Source of the DNA: Prolixibacteraceae bacterium
GTDB taxonomy: Bacteria > Bacteroidota > Bacteroidia > Bacteroidales > Prolixibacteraceae
Direction: 5' to 3'
Assembly: GCA_027858145.1 (NCBI GenBank)
Contig: JAQIDF010000341.1
Span: 1 to 5,463, forward strand
Length of the DNA: 5,463 nt
Made by a program: the position numbers and the translations under genes
The notes under the pieces: model-generated
What the model was told of the DNA's origin: nothing
The model's database searches: none
Seen by the model: the letters and a program-made list of their open reading frames with translations, nothing else
Part shown: in pieces, positions 1 through 5,463 of the stretch
Position numbering within the stretch: position 1 is the first letter of the stretch
How the letters are laid out: each line of letters begins with the position of its first letter

Positions 1-291
1 GTAGAATCGGAGAAAGACAAAGGCACGAAAGTAACAGCTGTTTTTGGTTACGATAATATCGATCGCCCGATAATGGGCGATATTGCCGGCACCATGACAT
101 TGCTCATTGGAGCTAATCCCGGAATTCGTTTCATTTATAATCACCATACCATGCTGAGTGACTTTGAGTTTGATACCGAAGAAGCGAAGCAGGAGCTGGA
201 GGGATTGCCAATAAATAATCGGGATGTTTTAAAAATGTTGAAAGAAATAATAAAAGATAATTTAGAACTTATTGAAGCAAAATTGAATTAA
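1..291 (+). CDS. HATPase-type ATP-binding protein of hydrogenase cluster (C-terminal part)
   Basis: Frame +1 is open from the first base to the TAA at 289-291, giving the last 96 residues of a protein that begins upstream of the window; the internal ATG at 73 is not a credible start. The beginning reads KGTKVTAVFGY, which fits the last glycine-box strand of a GHKL/HATPase fold. It is followed by a conserved-looking tail (DRPIMGDIAGT, then INNRDVLKMLKEII) that I recall from small ATP-binding proteins encoded beside HndB-, NuoF- and HydA-like genes in anaerobes. The tail is rich in charged helix and shows no membrane segment. The next gene begins 51 bases later on the same strand, so co-transcription is likely. 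The N and G1 boxes lie outside the window, so ATP binding is inferred. The biochemical role is unknown; regulation or assembly of the hydrogenase is speculation from context. Confidence 0.72.
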   Translation, partial: VESEKDKGTKVTAVFGYDNIDRPIMGDIAGTMTLLIGANPGIRFIYNHHTMLSDFEFDTEEAKQELEGLPINNRDVLKMLKEIIKDNLELIEAKLN

Positions 292-342
292 AAAAACCAA
301 AAATATGCCGGGTTCTACACCAGGCAATTGAACCAGAATATT

Positions 343-750
343 ATGAGCAAAAAGGTAAAATCACTGGCCGATTTAAAAAAAATTAAGTCCGATGTTCAGC
401 AGAAGATGAAGCTTCGCGAACAGGGCGACCATGCCGAGCAAATTGTGCAGATTAAAGTGGCAATGGCTACATGTGGCATCGCATCGGGTGCTAAAGAAGT
501 TATGGAGTTCATTATTGAAGAACTCGATTTTAAAGGCGTTGATGCTGTTGTAACCCAAACCGGTTGCATGGGCTATTGTTATGCTGAACCAACCATCGAG
601 GTGATTGTCCCGGGACAAGACCCCGTGATTTACGGTTTTGTGTCAAGGGATAAAGCCCGCGAGATAATCGAAAAGCATGTGATCCAGGGAGAAATGATTG
701 ATGGCATTATTCCGGTTACTCACAAAACAATTGATGATGAAGAAAACTAA
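343..750 (+). CDS. hndB: Thioredoxin-like (2Fe-2S) ferredoxin-domain protein, HndB type
   Basis: This 135-residue protein resembles HndB, the small fourth subunit of NADP-reducing [FeFe]-hydrogenases such as Desulfovibrio Hnd. A charged N-terminal helix (about residues 5-30, KSLADLKKIK) precedes a thioredoxin-like [2Fe-2S] ferredoxin fold (about 35-120). Cysteines are C44 in ATCGIASGA and C75/C79 in TGCMGYC. Compared with the NuoE-like and NuoF-like proteins of this window, the first cysteine of the usual C-x4-C pair is replaced by V39, so only three of four canonical ligands remain; this may be normal for HndB proteins. I chose ATG 343 over the in-frame TTG at 328, because relatives begin close to the KSL-DLKKIK segment and TTG starts are uncommon in Bacteroidota. 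It lies 51 bases after the ATPase gene and 17 bases before hydB. It probably docks on or relays electrons in the soluble complex, which is inference. Confidence 0.85.
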   Translation: MSKKVKSLADLKKIKSDVQQKMKLREQGDHAEQIVQIKVAMATCGIASGAKEVMEFIIEELDFKGVDAVVTQTGCMGYCYAEPTIEVIVPGQDPVIYGFVSRDKAREIIEKHVIQGEMIDGIIPVTHKTIDDEEN

Positions 751-767
751 ACTAAAAAATTGTTTCA

Positions 768-2561
768 ATGGCTGATAGTAAAATGCACATTTTGGTTTGT
801 GGGGGTACGGGGTGCCGTGCTTCACAATCTGAACAAATAGTTGGCGATTTAAAAGCCGAACTCGAAAACAGGAACCTCGAAAATGATGTGAGGGTTATTA
901 CTACCGGGTGTTTCGGTTTTTGTGAAAAAGGGCCTGTTGTAAAAGTGGTGCCCGATAATACTTTTTATACCGAAGTGCGACCTTCTGATGTTGTTGATAT
1001 TGTCAACGAGCATGTGGTAAAAGGACGTCCGGTCAAACGGCTTTTGTATAAAAATCCAAAAAACGATTACAGTGTTACTACTACATCGAATATCGATTTT
1101 TATAAGAAACAAATACGTATTGCTTTGCGCAATTGCGGTTTTGTTGACCCCGAAAATATCGATGAATATATTGCCCGTGATGGTTACGAAGCACTTGGTA
1201 AGTGTATTTCGGAGTTTTCGCCCGAAGAGGTTATTGCAACGGTGAAAGACTCAGGTCTGCGAGGCCGTGGTGGCGGTGGTTTCCCTACCGGCTTGAAGTG
1301 GGAGATTACCCGTAATGTTGAAAACGAACAGAAATACGTGGTTTGTAATGCCGACGAGGGCGACCCCGGGGCGTTTATGGACCGCTCTATACTCGAAGGC
1401 GACCCGCACTCGGTTATCGAGGCCATGGCCATTTGTGGCTACTGCATTGGTGCCGATACCGGCCTGGTATATATCCGTGCCGAATACCCGCTGGCCATTA
1501 ACCGTTTGAAAACAGCGCTGGCGCAGTCGCGCGAATATGGTTTGCTGGGCGATGATATCCTGGGCTCGGGCTTCAACTTCGATATTGAAATACGTTACGG
1601 TGCCGGTGCTTTTGTGTGTGGCGAAGAAACTGCGCTTATCCACTCGATGGAAGGCCATCGTGGCGAGCCTACTTTTAAACCGCCGTTCCCGTCGGTGTCG
1701 GGTTACATGGGTAAACCAACCAATGTGAATAATGTTGAAACCTTTGCTAACATTCCGGTTATCATTAATAAAGGTGCCAAATGGTTTTCAAAAATTGGTA
1801 CCGAAAAATCGAAAGGGACTAAAGTTTTTGCTCTTGCCGGAAAGGTGAACAACGTAGGCCTTATTGAAGTGCCCATGGGAATAACTTTGCGTGAAGTGAT
1901 TTTCGATATTGGCGGCGGTATCCGTAACGGGAGAAAGTTTAAATCGGTACAAACGGGTGGCCCTTCGGGCGGATGCCTTACCGATAAAGACCTTGATACC
2001 CCAATCGATTACGACAACCTTATCGCGGCTGGTTCAATGATGGGCTCGGGTGGTATGATTGTGATGGATGAAGACGACTGCATGGTTTCAATTTCGAAAT
2101 TCTATCTCGAATTTACCCTCGAAGAATCGTGTGGGAAATGTACACCATGCCGTATTGGTAACAAGCGGCTACACGAAATTCTGAATAAAATTACCAAAGG
2201 TGAAGGCACTGAAGAGGATCTCGAAAGGCTTAATGTGCTGAGCAATGTGATTAAAGATACCTCGTTGTGTGGTTTGGGACAAACATCGCCAAACCCTGTT
2301 CTTTCTACAATAAAGAATTTTTACGACGAATATAAAGCACACGTAACCGAAGGTACTTGTCCGGCCGGACAATGTAAAGACTTACTAAAATATGAAATCA
2401 TACCCGACCTGTGTACCGGTTGTACCGTGTGTTTTCGTAACTGTCCGGTGAGTGCTATCTCTGGCGAGCGTAAATCGCCGCATTACATCGACCAGTCGCT
2501 GTGTATTAAATGCGGCGTATGTTACGACAAGTGTAAGTTTAAAGCCATTCGCATTGCATAA
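768..2561 (+). CDS. hydB: Hydrogenase flavoprotein subunit, NuoF-like (HydB/HndC)
   Basis: This 597-residue NAD(P)H- and FMN-binding subunit of the soluble [FeFe]-hydrogenase links pyridine nucleotide, ferredoxin and the HydA cluster chain. Domains in order: a thioredoxin-like [2Fe-2S] domain (1-95; C11, C16, C48, C52); a NuoF 51-kDa-type FMN/NADH domain (about 115-345) with GRGGGGFPTG (166-175), NADEGDPGAFMDR (194-206) and GAGAFVCGEETAL (278-290); an SLBB region (about 350-435); a NuoF C-terminal [4Fe-4S] domain with ESCGKCTPCR (C455, C458, C461) and the distal C501; and a C-terminal two-cluster ferredoxin (C549/552/555/559 and C579/582/585/589). A further pair, C531 and C536 in CPAGQC, sits in the linker. 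Length and architecture match HydB/HndC rather than respiratory NuoF, which lacks both the N-terminal and the C-terminal ferredoxin domains. ATG 768 follows an A/T-rich leader, 17 bases after hndB; hydA starts 17 bases downstream, so translation is probably coupled in one mRNA. NADH versus NADPH preference cannot be read from the sequence. Confidence 0.96.
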   Translation: MADSKMHILVCGGTGCRASQSEQIVGDLKAELENRNLENDVRVITTGCFGFCEKGPVVKVVPDNTFYTEVRPSDVVDIVNEHVVKGRPVKRLLYKNPKNDYSVTTTSNIDFYKKQIRIALRNCGFVDPENIDEYIARDGYEALGKCISEFSPEEVIATVKDSGLRGRGGGGFPTGLKWEITRNVENEQKYVVCNADEGDPGAFMDRSILEGDPHSVIEAMAICGYCIGADTGLVYIRAEYPLAINRLKTALAQSREYGLLGDDILGSGFNFDIEIRYGAGAFVCGEETALIHSMEGHRGEPTFKPPFPSVSGYMGKPTNVNNVETFANIPVIINKGAKWFSKIGTEKSKGTKVFALAGKVNNVGLIEVPMGITLREVIFDIGGGIRNGRKFKSVQTGGPSGGCLTDKDLDTPIDYDNLIAAGSMMGSGGMIVMDEDDCMVSISKFYLEFTLEESCGKCTPCRIGNKRLHEILNKITKGEGTEEDLERLNVLSNVIKDTSLCGLGQTSPNPVLSTIKNFYDEYKAHVTEGTCPAGQCKDLLKYEIIPDLCTGCTVCFRNCPVSAISGERKSPHYIDQSLCIKCGVCYDKCKFKAIRIA

Positions 2562-2578
2562 TTTCAAAAGAATAAACC

Positions 2579-4351
2579 ATGGATACTATAAAGCTCACGA
2601 TAGATAACAAAGAAATAGAAGTAGAGAAGGGGATAACCATTCTCGAAGCTGCCCAAAAAGTAGGGGTGCACATTCCCACACTTTGCCACATGAAACTTCA
2701 CGACATGGGCATTGAAAATAAGCCCGGTGGCTGCCGTGTTTGTGTGGTTGAGGTTGAAGGGCGACGTAACCTGGCTCCATCATGTGTTACCGAAGCGTCC
2801 GATGGGATGACCATAAATACTCACTCTATGCGCGTGATAAATGCCCGCCGTACTGTTACCGAGCTTATCATTTCAGATCACCCGTTCGAGTGCCTTACCT
2901 GTGCTAAATCGGGCGAATGTGAATTGCAGGATTTGGCGCACGATATGGGCATCCGCGAGATTCACTACGAAGGTGAAAAATCAACTTACCGCGAAGATAC
3001 TTCGCCTGCCATTATCCGCGACATGGATAAGTGTATTATGTGCCGCCGTTGCGAAATGATGTGCAACGAGGTGCAGACTGTTGGTGTGCTATCGGCTATT
3101 AATCGTGGTTTTAACGCGGTTGTGGCTCCGGCATTTGAAGAAAATCTCGACCACTCGGTATGTACTTACTGCGGTCAATGTGTTGCTGTGTGCCCAACCG
3201 GTGCTTTAACCGAGGTTGATCATACGCCAGCTGTTATTCGCGCACTGAGCGACCCGTCGAAGACCGTTGTGGTGCAAACAGCACCGGCTGTACGTGCTGC
3301 ACTGGGCGAGGAGTTTGGCTACGAGCCCGGTACACTGGTGACGGGTAAAATGGCCGCCGCACTTCGCAGGCTTGGCTTCGACTTTATTTTCGATACCGAT
3401 TTTGCAGCCGACCTTACCATTATGGAAGAAGGTACAGAGTTGCTTGACAGACTTACGCGCCACCTCAATGGCGACAAGGACGTGAAACTGCCAATTCTAA
3501 CCTCTTGCTGCCCGGCATGGGTGAAATTCTTCGAGCATCAGTTTCCCGGGATGAAAGACATTCCATCATCAGCTAAATCGCCACAGCAAATGTTTGGCTC
3601 GATTGCAAAATCTTACTTTGCCGAAAAACAAAAAGTTGACCGCAAGGATTTAGTCGTGGTTTCAATTATGCCATGCGTGGCTAAAAAGTACGAATGCAGC
3701 CGCGATGAATTTTCCGTTGATGGCAATCCCGATGTGGATTATGCCATTACGACACGCGAATTGGCCGCACTGATAAAGCTGAGCAATATTGAATTCAAAT
3801 CGTTGCCCGAAGAAGACTTTGACCACCCGCTGGGCGAATCGACCGGCGCTGCAGTGATTTTCGGAACAACCGGCGGGGTAATCGAAGCAGCCGTGCGTAC
3901 AGCATACGAGTTGCAGACTAAAAAGCCACTTCCTAAACTTGATTTTGATGAACTAAGGGGCATGGAAGGCGTGCGCGAAGCTACCATCGATTTTGACGGA
4001 CTGCCCATCAGAATTGGTATTGCTCACGGACTGGGGAATGCCCGTAAGTTGTTGGAAGACATAAGGGATGGTAAGTCGCATTTTCATGCCATCGAGATTA
4101 TGAGCTGCCCCGGCGGCTGTATAGGTGGTGGCGGCCAGCCTTATCACCACAGCGATTCGTCAGTGCTGAAAAAGCGCCAGATGGCCATTTATAAGGAAGA
4201 TGGAGCGAAAAAGATCAGGAAGTCGCATGAGAACCCGTACATCGCGAAACTATACGAGGAATTTCTGGGTGAACCGATGAGCGAAAAAGCGCACCACTTG
4301 TTGCATACCAGCTATTTCGACCGAAGTACAGTGTTTGAACAAGAAGATTAA
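2579..4351 (+). CDS. hydA: [FeFe]-hydrogenase catalytic subunit, M3 type (HydA/HndD)
   Basis: This 590-residue enzyme catalyses reversible 2H+ + 2e- = H2. An N-terminal [2Fe-2S] ferredoxin domain (1-80; C36, C52, C55, C69) is followed by the His-Cys3 [4Fe-4S] motif (H101, C105, C108, C114) and two [4Fe-4S] clusters (C152/155/158/162 and C195/198/201/205). The H-cluster domain (about 225-575) has L1 TSCCPAW (308-314), L2 MPCVAKK (364-370) and L3 MSCPGGCIGGGGQP (508-521). Aligned by eye to Clostridium pasteurianum CpI with a constant offset of 11, H-cluster ligands are C311, C366, C510 and C514, the proton-relay cysteine is C310, and S330 and K369 are conserved; acidic relay residues appear as E284 and E287. 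The small-subunit-like tail (RKSHENPYIAKLYEEFLG) ends the protein, without the extra C-terminal [2Fe-2S] domain of Thermotoga HydA. No signal peptide or Tat motif is seen, so it is cytoplasmic. It lies 17 bases after hydB, which supports a bifurcating rather than sensory role. Confidence 0.98.
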   Translation: MDTIKLTIDNKEIEVEKGITILEAAQKVGVHIPTLCHMKLHDMGIENKPGGCRVCVVEVEGRRNLAPSCVTEASDGMTINTHSMRVINARRTVTELIISDHPFECLTCAKSGECELQDLAHDMGIREIHYEGEKSTYREDTSPAIIRDMDKCIMCRRCEMMCNEVQTVGVLSAINRGFNAVVAPAFEENLDHSVCTYCGQCVAVCPTGALTEVDHTPAVIRALSDPSKTVVVQTAPAVRAALGEEFGYEPGTLVTGKMAAALRRLGFDFIFDTDFAADLTIMEEGTELLDRLTRHLNGDKDVKLPILTSCCPAWVKFFEHQFPGMKDIPSSAKSPQQMFGSIAKSYFAEKQKVDRKDLVVVSIMPCVAKKYECSRDEFSVDGNPDVDYAITTRELAALIKLSNIEFKSLPEEDFDHPLGESTGAAVIFGTTGGVIEAAVRTAYELQTKKPLPKLDFDELRGMEGVREATIDFDGLPIRIGIAHGLGNARKLLEDIRDGKSHFHAIEIMSCPGGCIGGGGQPYHHSDSSVLKKRQMAIYKEDGAKKIRKSHENPYIAKLYEEFLGEPMSEKAHHLLHTSYFDRSTVFEQED

Positions 4352-4405
4352 AAGCGGGTGTATTATTACAACAGATCGTTAGATTTTAGACATGAGATAA
4401 TAGAC

Positions 4406-4448
4406 TTTGTTTGTAATAAATTAAATGTCAGTGATTTAGACAAACAAA
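4406..4448. repeat. 9-base inverted repeat in the hydA-hydC gap
   Basis: TTTGTTTGT (4406-4414) and its exact complement ACAAACAAA (4440-4448) flank 25 bases inside the 188-base non-coding gap (4352-4539). The gap is strongly A/T-rich and has no start codon followed by a worthwhile reading frame. The stem could be an operator-like site, a processing or attenuation hairpin, or a chance match; the pairing is A/T-rich and the loop long, so it is weak as an RNA structure. No U-tract follows, so it is not a convincing terminator, and no good Bacteroidota promoter (TTTG ... TAnnTTTG) was found in the gap. Confidence 0.3.
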
Positions 4449-4539
4449 TCATTGAAACACAAACGGCTCATTGTCAATTACTTAAAAAATATTAACGAAC
4501 TGTTGTTATTGAATGTTTAAAAATTAAAAATTGAAAATC

Positions 4540-5034
4540 ATGCCAAAAGTAAAATTGTCGGAACACGCGACCAACACCATAAAAGAAGTTTGCAAGAGCT
4601 TCGATAACAACGAACACGAATTGATTAACGTGTTGCACCAGGTGCAGAACAAACTCGGATATCTGCCTGCCGAAGTTCAGGAACTGATAGCCAAAGAGCT
4701 TAACACATCGACTGCCAATGTGTATGGCGTTGTAACTTTTTATTCATATTTCACTATGTTGCCCAAGGGTGAGTACCCCATTTCGGTTTGTATGGGTACA
4801 GCCTGTTACGTGCGTGGTGCCGAGCAGGTGCTCAACGAGCTGAAACGCAATCTGAAGATTGAAGTGGGAGAGACCACTGCCGATGGTTTGTTTTCGCTGA
4901 ATGCCCTGCGTTGCGTGGGCGCGTGCGGATTAGCGCCCGTTGTGATGGTGGGTGATAAAGTACACGGCCGCGTAGCACCTACCGAAGTGAAAAACATCCT
5001 GGCGGAGTATAAAGAGGGGTGCTTTACGACGTAA
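4540..5034 (+). CDS. hydC: Hydrogenase [2Fe-2S] subunit, NuoE-like (HydC/HndA)
   Basis: This 164-residue homologue of the 24-kDa NuoE subunit pairs with the NuoF-like HydB and holds a [2Fe-2S] cluster near the flavin. An N-terminal helical bundle (about 5-75) contains the family segments VLHQVQNKLGYLP and NVYGVVTFYSYF. A thioredoxin-like domain (about 78-160) follows, with all four ligands: C84 and C89 in CMGTACYVRGA, C125 and C129 in RCVGACGLAP. Length is normal for NuoE/HydC. ATG 4540 was preferred to the in-frame TTG at 4531; it follows an A-rich leader typical of Bacteroidota. Unlike the tightly packed genes upstream, it is separated from hydA by 188 bases and is the last gene of the set, whereas many relatives encode it first. 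It may therefore have its own promoter or be differentially expressed, but no clear promoter is visible. A second nuoE-like copy upstream of the window cannot be excluded. Confidence 0.95.
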   Translation: MPKVKLSEHATNTIKEVCKSFDNNEHELINVLHQVQNKLGYLPAEVQELIAKELNTSTANVYGVVTFYSYFTMLPKGEYPISVCMGTACYVRGAEQVLNELKRNLKIEVGETTADGLFSLNALRCVGACGLAPVVMVGDKVHGRVAPTEVKNILAEYKEGCFTT

Positions 5035-5052
5035 GGGAAAGAAAACCACCTC

Positions 5053-5073
5053 CCCCTCGTTTGCAACGAGGGG
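5053..5073 (+). terminator. Strong hairpin just after hydC, possible terminator
   Basis: CCCCTCGTT (5053-5061) and AACGAGGGG (5065-5073) form a perfect 9-base-pair stem with a TGC loop, starting 19 bases after the hydC stop. It is G/C-rich and well placed to end the transcript, but only TTT follows before ACTGCC, so a classic Rho-independent terminator is doubtful. The same hairpin is the first unit of a tandem hairpin array, so it may be repeat DNA used incidentally as an mRNA 3' end. Confidence 0.45.
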
Positions 5074-5150
5074 TTTACTGCCAATCGTTTTTAACGATAC
5101 ATGGTTATTTGATGGTGAAATCATCAAATTTATCAGCAAGCATTTAGAAT
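5053..5150. repeat. Tandem array of 3-base-loop hairpins, 27-28 base period
   Basis: Three perfect or near-perfect hairpins follow one another. Unit 1 is 5053-5073, 9 base pairs, loop TGC, centre 5063. Unit 2 is 5084-5098, ATCGTT / AACGAT, 6 base pairs, loop TTT, centre 5091. Unit 3 is 5107-5129, ATTTGATG / CATCAAAT extended by one G-T wobble and one T-A pair, 10 pairs, loop GAA, centre 5118. Centres are 28 and 27 bases apart and every loop is three bases. A decayed fourth unit, ATT-TAG-AAT (5142-5150, centre 5146), continues the period. Stem sequences differ between units while the symmetry is kept, so this is a repeat of structure rather than of sequence. I recall similar GTTTGCAAC-centred palindromes scattered in Bacteroidota intergenic regions, but cannot name a family. 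Confidence 0.6.
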
Positions 5151-5204
5151 TTGATTTTTGTGCTGCCTGTTGAATGTTGATTATTACACCGCCAATTGCA
5201 ATTT

Positions 5205-5377
5205 TATGCCGTTAGGCATAGCCTGTGGGTAGAAAACAGGTTCACCCCACCGTCACCCTTTGCGCCGTAGGTGCAAAATTAATAGGGAGCAATCACAAAA
5301 TACATATCCCGTCCCTACAGGACTCATTCACATTTTTTTGGCATCGATTTCTACCCACATTGAATCCCTACGGGATT
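5205..5377. repeat. Interspersed palindromic element with CCGTAGG / CCTACGGG cores
   Basis: A cluster of short hairpins: TATGCC-GTTA-GGCATA (5205-5220); TTTGCGCC-GTA-GGTGCAAA with one G-T wobble (5259-5277); GTCCCTACAGGAC (5311-5323, four pairs plus one mismatch next to the loop); and AATCCC-TAC-GGGATT (5363-5377). A 12-base perfect inverted repeat, TGTGGGTAGAAA (5224-5235) and TTTCTACCCACA (5348-5359), encloses the two middle hairpins. The left arm can pair alternatively with nearby CCCAC (5246-5250). Loops GTA and TAC are complementary, so hairpin cores recur in both orientations. I recall near-identical strings (GCCGTAGGTGC, CCCGTCCCTACGGGACT, TTTCTACCCACATTGA) as interspersed non-coding repeats in Bacteroidota genomes. 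No transposase is present, so it would be a non-autonomous, REP-like element; exact boundaries are uncertain. Confidence 0.6.
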
Positions 5378-5463
5378 GTTTGGCAAGCTGGTTAATAATT
5401 TTCCGGTTTGGATATATACAATCAGGCATATCCGTTTTTAATGAGCCGACAATCGCATATCAT
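5378..5463. other. Non-coding right edge with a small inverted repeat
   Basis: No convincing gene is seen. GGATAT (5410-5415) and ATATCC (5428-5433) form a 6-base inverted repeat around 12 bases. ATG at 5441 opens a + frame (MSRQSHI) that is still open at the window end, but seven codons are too few to judge. On the - strand the frames near the edge close at once or run only about 13 codons from the boundary, so the tail of a convergent gene is possible but unsupported. Confidence 0.3.

Noticed and set aside
305..331. Eight-codon reading frame (MPGSTPGN) between the ATPase and HndB-like genes
   Set aside because: Too short, with no repeated regulatory codons and no terminator or antiterminator structure to suggest a leader peptide.
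328..342. TTG start at 328 adding five residues to the HndB-like protein
   Set aside because: ATG 343 is in frame, fits the family N-terminus, and TTG starts are uncommon in Bacteroidota.
1251..1658. 135-codon open frame on the - strand inside hydB, and other antisense frames across the operon
   Set aside because: They lie opposite strongly conserved coding sequence (FMN/NADH motifs) and have no recognisable protein features; they are shadows of + strand codon bias.
4401..4409. TAGACTTTG as a Bacteroidota -7 promoter box for hydC
   Set aside because: Spacing is one base too long for TAnnTTTG and no TTTG -33 box lies at the right distance upstream.
4531..4539. TTG start at 4531 adding three residues to HydC
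   Set aside because: ATG 4540 directly follows in frame after a typical A-rich leader.
4930..5139. Minus-strand frames running from the 3' region into hydC
   Set aside because: They overlap the end of hydC and the hairpin array, and their translations show no family features.
5053..5377. CRISPR array
   Set aside because: Units differ in sequence, there is no constant direct repeat with unique spacers, and no cas gene is present.

Overview
The window is one operon-like block of same-strand genes for a multisubunit, NAD(P)-linked [FeFe]-hydrogenase of the HydABC / HndABCD (group A3, electron-bifurcating) type, followed by about 430 bases of non-coding, repeat-rich DNA. The source is most likely a fermentative anaerobe of the Bacteroidota. 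Start codons are preceded by A/T-rich leaders with no Shine-Dalgarno sequence, the protein sequences have a Bacteroidota flavour, and the downstream repeats resemble interspersed palindromic elements I associate with that phylum. The phylum call is inference; no rRNA or other marker is present.

Layout, all on the + strand. 1-291 is the C-terminal end of an HATPase-type ATP-binding protein that commonly sits in these hydrogenase clusters. 343-750 encodes a small thioredoxin-fold ferredoxin-like protein (HndB type). 768-2561 encodes the NADH/FMN flavoprotein subunit (HydB/HndC, NuoF-like). 2579-4351 encodes the catalytic [FeFe]-hydrogenase (HydA/HndD). 4352-4539 is an A/T-rich gap with no coding capacity. 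4540-5034 encodes the NuoE-like [2Fe-2S] subunit (HydC/HndA). The first three junctions are short (51, 17 and 17 bases); the last is 188 bases, and the NuoE-like gene lies last rather than first as in many relatives.

How the genes work together: in characterised homologues HydA makes or consumes H2 at its H-cluster, HydB carries FMN and the NAD(P)H site, and HydC supplies a [2Fe-2S] cluster next to the flavin. Together they couple ferredoxin and NAD(P)H oxidation to H2 release, or the reverse. All cluster ligands needed for this are visible, so the enzyme should be functional if HydE, HydF and HydG maturases exist elsewhere; none is in this window.

The 3' region (5035-5463) has no convincing gene. 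It holds two repeat structures: a tandem set of three hairpins with 3-base loops at 27-28-base spacing (5053-5129, with a possible decayed fourth copy near 5146), and a separate 170-base cluster of small hairpins with CCGTAGG / CCTACGGG-type cores, part of which is enclosed by a 12-base perfect inverted repeat (5205-5377). These repeats are the least explained part of the window.
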